Shown in pieces: positions 1 through 5,901 of a stretch of 7,157 bases of DNA. How positions within the stretch are numbered: the first letter of the stretch is position 1; each line of letters opens with the position of its first letter. The translations under genes were made by a program, and so were the position numbers. The notes below the pieces were generated by a model that was not told the origin of the DNA, made no database searches, and saw only the letters and a list, made by a program, of their open reading frames with translations. The stretch covers positions 1 through 7,157 of the forward strand of contig JBHIER010000170.1 in NCBI GenBank assembly GCA_046760705.1, read 5' to 3'. The DNA is from JBHIER01 sp046760705 [NCBI: bacterium]. GTDB lineage: Bacteria; JBHIER01; G020348925.

Positions 1-348
1 CCGGAGGCGGCTGAGACCACCCTGGTCTATCCCTGTGGGGCCGGTGACTGTCCGGTCGGGGCTGGTTTGGCTAAGGCCGGTGTTCTTGATGATTCTACCT
101 TCACCTTTATTCCCACCCCAAGGTGGGTGGACTTTTACGGCCAGGCAGTGGTTGATGATGAGCCGGTGAAGGTGGGCGCTGTAGTCACAGTTTACGATCC
201 CGATGGGGTACAATGCGGTGGTATGATAGTCCATACCGAGGGTTGGTACGGCCTGGTGCCGGTCTATGGGGATGATGGGACCACCCCGGAGGTTGATGAG
301 AGGGCCACGGTGGGTGATACGGTGGCTTTCTATATTAGGAGATGGTGA
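1..348 (+). CDS. C-terminal part of a secreted or surface beta-sandwich protein (5' end outside window)
   Basis: The frame is open from the first base and ends at TGA 346-348, giving about 115 residues of a longer protein. The segment from about residue 36 reads as a beta-rich module with short recognisable stretches: PTPRWVDFYG, VGAVVTVYDPDGVQCGG, GWYGLVPVYGDD and GDTVAFYI. Modules of this pattern (a 'could be anything, then path to YGDD' beta-sandwich) are known to me from extracellular proteins of uncultured diderm bacteria, often next to carbohydrate-binding or sorting domains; no enzyme activity is implied. The upstream part contains two cysteines (YPCGAGDCPVG), consistent with an exported protein. 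The stop falls right after FYI, where such modules usually continue with a few more strands. The next frame (about 338-466) continues with GDGERVQVDLAVA, so a one-base frameshift near 335-345 is plausible. Exact family and function are not recognised. Confidence 0.6.
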   Translation, partial: PEAAETTLVYPCGAGDCPVGAGLAKAGVLDDSTFTFIPTPRWVDFYGQAVVDDEPVKVGAVVTVYDPDGVQCGGMIVHTEGWYGLVPVYGDDGTTPEVDERATVGDTVAFYIRRW

Positions 349-489
349 GAGGGTGCAGGTTGATCTGGCAGTGGCTCGATTGTCACGGCTGTTGACATAC
401 TTGTTGGTGCCGGTTTTGCCGACACCAGGGACGGAGAAGAAAGATACTGTTCGATTACTTGTATGAGCGCACAGCGCTGAAAGGACCCT

Positions 490-1126
490 CTGACGAAGAC
501 GGTCCATTTGAAGAAGAACGAGGAATGGCAAGTTAAGAAGGGGCATCTTTGGATCTACAGCAACGAGGTTCGGGATGCGTCAAAGAACTACCAGGCCGGG
601 GAACTTGTGGAGGTCCTGGACTTCGGGGAAACTTTGTCGGGCGGGGCTACATCAATCCCCACTCTCTGATCTGTGTCCGGATCCTGAGCTTCCATCAGGA
701 GGAGATCGATGGAAATTTCTTCCGCCGGCGCATCCAGAGCACCTTTGAATATCGACGGCAGATTGCTGGGGGGTCGGAACGCCTATCGCCTCGTCTTTAG
801 CGAAGGGGATTTTCTACCCGGTCTCATCATTGATCGATAAGGCCAGTACCTCGGCCTCCAGACCAGAACAGCCGGCATGGAAGGGGTACCGGGAGATAAA
901 TCGGCGGGCGCTGAGCATTCACTCTCACCAGGCCATATTAGTTACCTGCTCCTGCTCCCACCACGTCGACCGCCAGACCTTTTTGGCCGTGATCCGTAGG
1001 GCCGCGGCCGACGCCGGCAGAAAAGTGCGGCTGATAGAACTTCGCACCCAGGCTCCAGATCATCCCATCATCCTCTCCATGCCGGAGACCGAATACCTCA
1101 AATGCGCCTTCTTAGAAGTGGTGTGA
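490..1126 (+). pseudogene. rlmI: rlmI pseudogene: 23S rRNA (cytosine-C5) methyltransferase remnant lacking its SAM-binding core
   Basis: Intact RlmI family proteins are about 390-400 residues: an N-terminal PUA RNA-binding domain followed by a Rossmann methyltransferase that makes m5C in 23S rRNA. Here the pieces lie in three frames. Frame 1 from 490 gives TKTVHLKKNEEW then KKGHLWIYSNEV (PUA start). Frame 3 from about 627 gives NFVGRGYINPHS and EEIDGNFFRRRI. Frame 1 from 772 gives NAYRLVFSEGDFLPGLIIDR, then TAA at 838-840 where the family has Tyr, then LQTRTAGME. Frame 2 from about 884 gives KGYREINRRAL, LVTCSCSHHV and QAPDHPIILSMPETEYLK, ending at TGA 1124-1126. Two shifts are explained by one G lost from the run at 625-628 and one gained in 768-773. 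Between TAGME and KGYREIN roughly 180 codons are missing, including all SAM-binding motifs and the DPPAF motif. The first codon, CTG 490, is probably a damaged start. The protein cannot be functional. Confidence 0.92.
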
Positions 1127-1239
1127 ACCCCAGCTTCAAAGATTCGCGCTGACTGAAGGGAAAATGAACGAAGCCCTCGCATGAAGGAGGCGGAAACATT
1201 AATCCGGAATTACGCACAAAGCACCTGCGGCTCGGTCTC

Positions 1240-1280
1240 TGGATTGCATCCTCCGACTTCGTCGGAACCGGAATGACAGG
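1240..1280. repeat. REP-like intergenic hairpin
   Basis: Within the 259-base spacer between the rlmI remnant and the glycosyltransferase stop, TCCGAC (1252-1257) and GTCGGA (1261-1266) form a perfect six-pair stem with a TTC loop. It is flanked by GGATTGC and GGAATGACAGG, the layout of the short palindromic intergenic elements common in many bacterial genomes, which often end in GGAATGAC. Only one copy is visible here, so repetition is inferred from its form. There is no T-run after the stem, so it is not a typical intrinsic terminator. The remainder of 1127-1385 shows no gene I can support. Confidence 0.35.
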
Positions 1281-1385
1281 TGAGGTGAAGTTATCCAGAG
1301 AGATAGGCTGAATAGTCACCTTTTGGATTTTGATGGCTTCTTGGGCCTATTTTGCGCCGTTATGGGGGGTTCTACACAAAATCTT

Positions 1386-2087
1386 CTACGGTCTGCGGGA
1401 CGAAAATGGAGCCCTCCAGAATCTGTACCGTATCAATGTCCACAGGCCGATGAGGCCGTCGAACCAGCGTATCTTTTTGCCTTCCTCAAAGGGTCGGGGG
1501 TGATACGAAATCGGCAGTTCGACGATGCTGTGCCCTTTTCTGGTGAGTTTGGCCGTGATCTCCGGGCAGAATTCGAATCCCCGACATCTTAAATCCAGGC
1601 TCTGCATCACGTCCCTGCTGATCACCTTGTAGCACGTGTACAGGTCCGTGATGTTGAGGCCGTAAATGCGATTGGCCACCCAGGTGAGAAACCTTGACCC
1701 CCAGTTGTATCTCCGATAAGAGATGGGGCTGTGGGCCAGGACCCGAGAACCGTAGACCACGTCCGTCCTCCCATCAAGTATGGGCTGCACCAACTTGAGA
1801 TAATCGCCCGGATCGTACTCCAGATCACCGTCCTGGACGATGACGACGTCCCCTGTGGCATGGTGCAGACCCGTCCGGACTGCTGCGCCTTTGCCCAGAT
1901 TCCTTTGGTGATAATAGATTGTGACGTTCTCGGAGCGGATCTTTTCCAGCAGCCCCCGGGTGGTATCGATGGAGCAGTCATCTACAATGATGATCTCTTT
2001 GTCAATGGGAACCGCCTGCACCCGATCCAGTATCGTCGTAAGGGTCTTCTCTTCATTGAAGACTGGCATTATGACGGACAATTTCAT
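1386..2087 (-). CDS. Family 2 glycosyltransferase, polyprenyl-phosphate sugar synthase (DPM1-like) type
   Basis: A complete 233-residue GT-A fold enzyme. The start MKLSVIMPVFNEEKTL is the classic GT2 opening. IIIVDDCSIDTT (residues 32-43) carries the nucleotide-binding DD pair. NLGKGAAVRTGL (63-74) follows, and QDGDLEYDP (85-93) holds the DxD-like metal and nucleotide-sugar site. YGSRV (112-116) and FEFCPEITAKL (171-181) are typical of the dolichyl/undecaprenyl-phosphate mannose or glucose synthase subgroup, as is the end YHPRPFEEGKKIRWFDG (195-211). There is no C-terminal membrane-pair extension, so it is likely a soluble or peripheral enzyme that transfers a sugar from a nucleotide donor to a lipid phosphate at the inner face of the membrane. 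The exact sugar cannot be told. The ATG at 2085-2087 is preceded on its strand by AAGGA with 8 bases spacing. It is transcribed divergently from the membrane operon and convergently to the rlmI remnant. Confidence 0.93.
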   Translation of the reverse strand: MKLSVIMPVFNEEKTLTTILDRVQAVPIDKEIIIVDDCSIDTTRGLLEKIRSENVTIYYHQRNLGKGAAVRTGLHHATGDVVIVQDGDLEYDPGDYLKLVQPILDGRTDVVYGSRVLAHSPISYRRYNWGSRFLTWVANRIYGLNITDLYTCYKVISRDVMQSLDLRCRGFEFCPEITAKLTRKGHSIVELPISYHPRPFEEGKKIRWFDGLIGLWTLIRYRFWRAPFSSRRP

Positions 2088-2132
2088 ACGAATGTTCCTT
2101 GCCTCTTTTGCGACTTAGCCGTCTTTTCGCAT

Positions 2133-2162
2133 AACATAACATCAAAGGAAGGACATTGTCAA
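2133..2162 (-). promoter_or_regulatory. Sigma70-like promoter of the glycosyltransferase gene
   Basis: On the minus strand a perfect -35 box TTGACA (2162-2157) is followed after 18 bases by TATGTT (2138-2133), four of six matches to TATAAT. Transcription would begin near 2126, giving a leader of about 40 bases before the ATG at 2087. The position in the divergent gap supports it; the -10 is only fair. Confidence 0.5.
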
Positions 2163-2212
2163 CTAAAAAGTGACATATCCCAAGGGCGAAAGATTTTTTC
2201 CTTTGGGGGAAA

Positions 2213-2245
2213 TTTTCCTTGACTTTGTCTCAATTCTTTGTTAAT
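2213..2245 (+). promoter_or_regulatory. Promoter of the DUF6754 membrane operon
   Basis: TTTTCCTTGAC begins at 2213, with TTGACT at 2219-2224 as the -35 box. GTTAAT at 2240-2245 is the most likely -10 (four of six matches, 15-base spacer). Predicted transcription start is around 2253, about 20 bases before the TTG start codon. The same 11-base block and GTTAA at the same distance recur at 5820-5851 upstream of the DUF5916 gene, which strengthens the call. Confidence 0.55.
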
Positions 2246-2268
2246 CTGTGTGAGATTTGATCATCGGG

Positions 2269-2275
2269 AGGAGGT
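2269..2275 (+). promoter_or_regulatory. Strong Shine-Dalgarno sequence set unusually close to the TTG start
   Basis: AGGAGGT, a near-perfect Shine-Dalgarno, ends directly against the TTG at 2276-2278. With GGGAG (2266-2270) as the pairing part, the spacing is five bases, which is workable. No ATG or GTG lies at normal spacing downstream; the next in-frame candidates are CTG 2291, ATG 2357 and ATG 2366, and the ATGs lack a comparable site. The site supports initiation near here, but the exact first codon is open. Confidence 0.5.
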
Positions 2276-3352
2276 TTGAAACCCCGATCTCTGATCGCAA
2301 TAGCGTCAGATCCTGCGGAGGACTTTGCAAAAGAACCAACCCAACTAAGTTCAGGGATGGCTTCCATGAGAGTATCCGACATTGGTATCAACCGTGAGTT
2401 TAGCTTATGTTCCGTTCTCTTCTTGACCCTGCTGGGATTGGTTGTTCTAATACTACCTCTTGTTGCCACTTCCCGGCAGTTGGAAGTTGGGGTGGCCGAT
2501 TCAGCTCATTCATCCTCGCCGGCCGGGGCCCGTATTCACGACGGACCGGATGAAATTGAGATTGGCCGGACAAATTCGGACTGGTTTCATCGGGGGCGGG
2601 TGAACGTGTTGGTGGTTGTCGCGGTCTTTTTCTCTTTTGTTCTTATCCTCACCTCTTGGGCCAAGAAGGGGAGAGAACTCCTTGTCAGAGAAATCCCAGG
2701 CATACAGGCCGTTGGGCAGGCTATCGGGCGGGCTGCGGAGGTGGGGAGGCCGGTGGTGTATGTGCCGGGCGTCTTCGATGTAGATAACATTCAGACCATT
2801 GCCAGCATGGCCATTCTCGTCGAAGTTGCCAAGAGAGCGGCGAAAAACAGGGTTCGCCTTATTGTCCCTCTCAATCGAGCCTTTCTCATTCCATTGGCCG
2901 AGGAGTCTGTGAAGAGGGGGATGCACGAGGCTGGACGGCCTGAGGCTTATGATCCCGATAACATTCGGTATCTGTCCGACGACCACTTCGCATACGCTGC
3001 GGCCGTGGACGGTATCATGCTCCGGGAAAGACCAGCGGCCACCTTCTATTTGGGTGGATTTGGAGCCGAGGCCCTCATCCTGGCCGAGATGGGCCACAGC
3101 GCTGGGGCGATGCAGATCGCCGGCACTGCCGAGACCCAGCAGTTGCCCTTTTTTGTAGCCGCCTGCGATCACACCCTCATTGGCGAGGAGTTCTACGCGG
3201 CCAGCGCATACATCTCCAAAGAGCCGAAGCTGTTGAGTTCACTGAAGGCGGCCGATGTGGTCAAGGCAGTCGTGATCGTGCTGTTGATTCTGGGCTCGAT
3301 TCTGGAGCTGTTTGGGATCGATACCATCAGCGGTTGGTTTGCTGTGCAGTAA
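2276..3352 (+). CDS. DUF6754-like membrane protein, first gene of a four-gene membrane operon
   Basis: 358 residues from the TTG start. Hydrophobic spans are seen at about 43-65, 109-127 and 327-347. A 43-residue polar stretch lies between the first two, and a domain of about 195 residues lies between the second and third. That domain contains GRPVVYVPGVFDVDNIQTIA (157-176), RYLSDDHFAYAAAVDGIMLR (231-250), FYLGGFGAEALILAEMGHS (257-275), IAGTAETQQLPFFVAACDHT (281-300) and IGEEFYAASAY (302-312). I recognise this pattern as the DUF6754 family, found mostly in uncultured bacteria and without known function; the name is from memory. By the positive-inside rule (AKKGRELL after span 2), the large domain should be cytoplasmic. 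No Walker A, kinase or protease motif is seen. The 42 residues before span 1 are not signal-peptide-like, so the true start may be at M28 or M31. Homologues as I recall them carry a fibronectin-like domain between spans 1 and 2; here there is only a short linker. Confidence 0.82.
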   Translation: MKPRSLIAIASDPAEDFAKEPTQLSSGMASMRVSDIGINREFSLCSVLFLTLLGLVVLILPLVATSRQLEVGVADSAHSSSPAGARIHDGPDEIEIGRTNSDWFHRGRVNVLVVVAVFFSFVLILTSWAKKGRELLVREIPGIQAVGQAIGRAAEVGRPVVYVPGVFDVDNIQTIASMAILVEVAKRAAKNRVRLIVPLNRAFLIPLAEESVKRGMHEAGRPEAYDPDNIRYLSDDHFAYAAAVDGIMLRERPAATFYLGGFGAEALILAEMGHSAGAMQIAGTAETQQLPFFVAACDHTLIGEEFYAASAYISKEPKLLSSLKAADVVKAVVIVLLILGSILELFGIDTISGWFAVQ

Positions 3353-3400
3353 TTCTAAGGGGCGATCTGCTTTGATGATTTTGCAAAAAGGAGCGATCTT

Positions 3401-4030
3401 GTGCGACGAAAAGTACCGTTAGCCATCACCTTTCTCTTCGGGATCTTCATGATCCTCCAGTACTTCGTGCCGCACCACACCGTCGGCTCTCTGGCCAACC
3501 GATTTCAGCAGTGGGCCATCATCGTTCTCTCCTTTGCCTACGTCCTAGGGGTGTCGAACATCCTTCGAGTGAACGGGACGAAGATCGTTCGCAGGGAGAA
3601 GGACTGGGGATACAAGCTGGTGCTGGTTGTCGCTCTGTTGATCACCCTTGTTGTCGGATTGGTCCAGGGGTTGTCGAGGGGCACCTTCTTCATCGACCGC
3701 ATTTACATGAAGATGTACATGCCCATGATGGCCACCATGTATGCCACTCTGGCCTTTTTCATCGCTTCGGCTGCCTTTCGGGCCTTCCGGATTCGAACCT
3801 GGCAGGCTGGCCTTTTAGGGGCAACGGCCCTCATCGTTATGGCAGGCCGCATCCCTCTGGTCTACAATCTCCTCTGGACACGCTATCCAGATCTGGTTGA
3901 GTGGATTATGAACGTCCCCAATGTGGTGGTCTACAGGGCGATCCTGATCGGGGCAGCTCTGGGGGCGATTGCGACCGGATTGCGGGTCATTTTCGGTTTT
4001 GAACGTTCGTATCTCGGCACAGGAGAATAG
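3401..4030 (+). CDS. Six-span integral membrane protein of the DUF6754 operon
   Basis: 209 residues, starting at GTG 3401. AAGGAG (3388-3393) sits seven bases upstream and fixes the start. Hydrophobic segments lie at about 6-23, 38-56, 72-89, 107-126, 135-156 and 177-199, so six membrane spans with both ends on the same side. Loops carry basic clusters (RREKD at 64-68, RAFRIR at 127-132), which favours cytoplasmic N- and C-termini. Features that may be conserved are the polar loop RGTFFIDRIYMKMYMPMM (93-110) and MAGRIPLVYNLLW (147-159), where charged residues sit at membrane borders. There is no match to a transporter family that I can name. It follows the DUF6754 gene by 48 bases, and its stop codon touches the next start. 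This indicates one transcript and probably membership of the same complex. Confidence 0.85.
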   Translation: MRRKVPLAITFLFGIFMILQYFVPHHTVGSLANRFQQWAIIVLSFAYVLGVSNILRVNGTKIVRREKDWGYKLVLVVALLITLVVGLVQGLSRGTFFIDRIYMKMYMPMMATMYATLAFFIASAAFRAFRIRTWQAGLLGATALIVMAGRIPLVYNLLWTRYPDLVEWIMNVPNVVVYRAILIGAALGAIATGLRVIFGFERSYLGTGE

Positions 4031-4861
4031 ATGGAGCCATCCGGGAGGGGAAAAATATTGGACAGGCGGTTCATCTTTTTGGGTTTAACCCTGGCCGTGA
4101 TCATACCGCTCCTCCTTCCCGTGGGTGTACCGCTGAAAGTCAGCCGGCCTGTGAGGAATTTTTACGAGCAGATCGAGAGACTGCCTCCAGGAGCCAGGGT
4201 GCTTCTCTCATGCGACTACGATCCCGCGGCCAAGGCGGAGATCTACCCCATGAATGTAGCCATTCTCCGCCATCTGTTCGAACGCGACATCAAAGTGGTG
4301 GCCATCAGTCTGTGGGAGGGCGGCCCGCCAATGGCCGAGCGGGCTTTTCAAATGGTGGCTGAAGAGTATGGCAAAACGTACGGCCTCGATTACGTCAACT
4401 TGGGCTTTAAGGAAGGCCGAGAGGCGACCATGGTGGCCGTGGGGGAGAGCCTGAAAGATACGTTTCCGACGGATTATTATCGAACCCCGGTTGACAATAT
4501 CCCTCTGCTGCGAGATGCCACGGACTACGGCAGCTTTGAGATGTTGATCAGCCTGACCGCCGGCTATCCTGGCGGGAGGGAATACGCCAAGTATGTGCAG
4601 CCGCGCTTCGATATCCCGTTGATCTGCGCCGTGATGGCCACGGGCGTCCCCTTCTTAATGCCATACTATCAGTCTCAACAGATCACGGGCCTTCTGACTG
4701 GAATTATCGGCGCGGCCGAGTACGAGAAGCTCATTCACTCCCCCGGATTGGCCACAAGAGCAATGGATCCGCTTACGATCGGACATTTGGTGATCATAGT
4801 GTTCATTATCTTGGGAAATATATCGGTCTTTTTGGGCAGGAGATCAAAACGTTCCCTCTGA
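4031..4861 (+). CDS. Membrane-anchored alpha/beta domain protein of the DUF6754 operon
   Basis: 276 residues. The ATG directly abuts the TAG of the previous gene (4028-4030), and its AGGAG (4021-4025) lies inside that gene, so translation is probably coupled. Span 1 is at about 14-33 and span 2 at about 249-267, ending in the basic tail GRRSKRSL. The basic N-terminus and basic C-terminus both point to the cytoplasm, so the domain of about 215 residues between them should be outside the inner membrane (periplasmic). It reads as alternating strands and helices: GARVLLSCDYDP (54-65), AILRHLFERDIKVVAISLWE (77-96), MAERAFQMVAEEYG (101-114), MLISLTAGYPGG (171-182) and DIPLICAVMATGVPFLMPYY (194-213). 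No catalytic motif is recognisable. The order of elements loosely parallels the large domain of the DUF6754 protein. Function unknown. Confidence 0.85.
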   Translation: MEPSGRGKILDRRFIFLGLTLAVIIPLLLPVGVPLKVSRPVRNFYEQIERLPPGARVLLSCDYDPAAKAEIYPMNVAILRHLFERDIKVVAISLWEGGPPMAERAFQMVAEEYGKTYGLDYVNLGFKEGREATMVAVGESLKDTFPTDYYRTPVDNIPLLRDATDYGSFEMLISLTAGYPGGREYAKYVQPRFDIPLICAVMATGVPFLMPYYQSQQITGLLTGIIGAAEYEKLIHSPGLATRAMDPLTIGHLVIIVFIILGNISVFLGRRSKRSL

Positions 4862-4878
4862 TATTTTCTGGTTGAACG

Positions 4879-5535
4879 ATGGAATTCTTCTGGACAACTG
4901 TGGCCGCTCTATTGACACTCTGTGTGTTCAGCTTTCTGTACAAGGACAACCCCCTATACAAGTTTGCCGAGCACCTCTTCGTGGGCATTGCCGCAGGGTA
5001 CGCCATCGCTGTTCAGTTTTACAACGTATTTCTGCCCAACTTATGGCATCCGTTGATGAGGGGGCAGGATGGGTGGCTGCTCGTTCCGCTCATTATGGGA
5101 CTGTTCCTGTTTGCTCGATTTCTTCCTCGAGGGGGATGGATCAGCCTCTGGCCTTTGGCTCTCATGATGGGTACGTATGCAGGTCTGGCCGTGATCGGCT
5201 TCGCTTCAGGCGATTTGGTGATTCATATAAAGTCGAATTTGATCCCTATTATCGACGTCGGATCGTGGAAGGGGTTCGCAGAAGAGCCTGGATTTTTCAC
5301 CCTTCTTCAGGCTGTGGCCAATCCTCTCATCGTCCTCGGCCTCATCTGCACCTTGAGTTACTTCTTCTTTTCCAAGGAGTATGAGGGGATTACGAGGGTG
5401 ACCTCAAAAATCGGAGTCGCCTTCCTGATGGTCGGATTTGGGGCCGGATACGGATACACGGTGATGACCAGGATGGCCCTGTTGATCGACCGCTTCTTCC
5501 TCCTTTTCAGCGATTGGTTGGGGATTATTAAATAG
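4879..5535 (+). CDS. Six-span membrane protein, last gene of the DUF6754 operon
   Basis: 218 residues starting at ATG 4879, 17 bases after the previous stop. An in-frame TGA at 4873-4875 limits the start. The ribosome site is weak (no clear purine block), so it may depend on translation of the upstream gene. Hydrophobic segments lie at about 4-20, 32-50, 66-82, 88-109, 146-164 and 177-194, possibly with a further amphipathic one to 210. The most distinctive stretch is LYKDNPLYKFAEHLFVGIAA (20-39), with Asp, Asn-Pro, Glu and His at the border of span 2; this looks like a functional or conserved site. A glycine-rich VGFGAGYGY (185-193) lies in the last span. Family not recognised. Position and packing make it a partner of the three preceding genes. 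Confidence 0.85.
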   Translation: MEFFWTTVAALLTLCVFSFLYKDNPLYKFAEHLFVGIAAGYAIAVQFYNVFLPNLWHPLMRGQDGWLLVPLIMGLFLFARFLPRGGWISLWPLALMMGTYAGLAVIGFASGDLVIHIKSNLIPIIDVGSWKGFAEEPGFFTLLQAVANPLIVLGLICTLSYFFFSKEYEGITRVTSKIGVAFLMVGFGAGYGYTVMTRMALLIDRFFLLFSDWLGIIK

Positions 5536-5819
5536 ATAGAACCCTCCCGTAGAATTGTGGTATAAAGAGGGAGATTTTGGACACATCGGAGCAAGCGGGA
5601 TCATCAGGGGTTCTTTTTCATGACATCCAGGGGACAACGTATGTTAATTTTTGAGCTCAATATGAAAACTTACCGGCTTCACCAGAAAGAAAGTTTAAAC
5701 CAATTGCTGGTTGGGCAAGGGATAAGAAAAGTGCTGAAAAATAGATCTGATCTTCTTCTCTATCGCCGGAAAAGGAAACTCCTATTCGATCCCTCCATTC
5801 TCTCTCAGCGGCTTGCAGT
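5536..5819 (+). other. Gene-free stretch between the membrane operon and the DUF5916 gene
   Basis: About 285 bases without a convincing gene. The short open frames here lack ribosome sites and give low-complexity basic peptides. A weak five-pair stem, CTCCC (5544-5548) with GGGAG (5569-5573), follows the operon stop and has only a short T-run after it, so termination is uncertain. The rest is richer in A and T than the flanking genes, with purine-rich tracts (for example 5711-5745). It could include a long upstream control region, but I see no known riboswitch or tRNA. Confidence 0.5.
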
Positions 5820-5854
5820 TTTTCCTTGACACAGATTTCTCCGAAGGTTAACTT
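5820..5854 (+). promoter_or_regulatory. Promoter of the CBM9/DUF5916 gene
   Basis: TTTTCCTTGAC (5820-5830) includes a perfect TTGACA -35 box at 5826-5831. GTTAA at 5847-5851 and TAACTT at 5849-5854 (17-base spacer) mark the -10 area, which matches the consensus only weakly. The leader to the ATG at 5902 would be about 40 bases. The block and its spacing match the operon promoter at 2213-2245. Confidence 0.55.
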
Positions 5855-5901
5855 TAAGATCGTAGGCACATCCCGGATAACACCAAAGATTAGGGAGGCT
5901 G

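Noticed and set aside
392-420. TTGACA at 392-397 as a promoter for rlmI
   Set aside because: No -10-like sequence at 15-19 bases (TTTGCC region), and it lies in the probable coding continuation of the surface protein.
1284-1324. GGTGA/TCACC followed by TTTT as a terminator for the convergent pair
   Set aside because: Five-pair stem with a 27-base loop and only four T; could form by chance.
1731-2222. 163-residue plus-strand open frame
   Set aside because: It lies opposite the well-supported glycosyltransferase and across its promoter, has no family resemblance, and reads as a shadow frame.
2510-3172. 220-residue minus-strand open frame
   Set aside because: Antisense to the DUF6754 gene; rich in His/Pro/Gly/Arg without domain pattern; no ribosome site or neighbours on that strand.
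5542-5578. Terminator after the membrane operon
   Set aside because: Only five pairs can form around a 20-base loop, with ATTTTGG instead of a T-run; too weak to call.
5620-5829. Possible small basic protein of 69 residues on the plus strand
   Set aside because: No ribosome site before the ATG, runs into the -35 box of the next promoter, and has no recognisable fold or motif.
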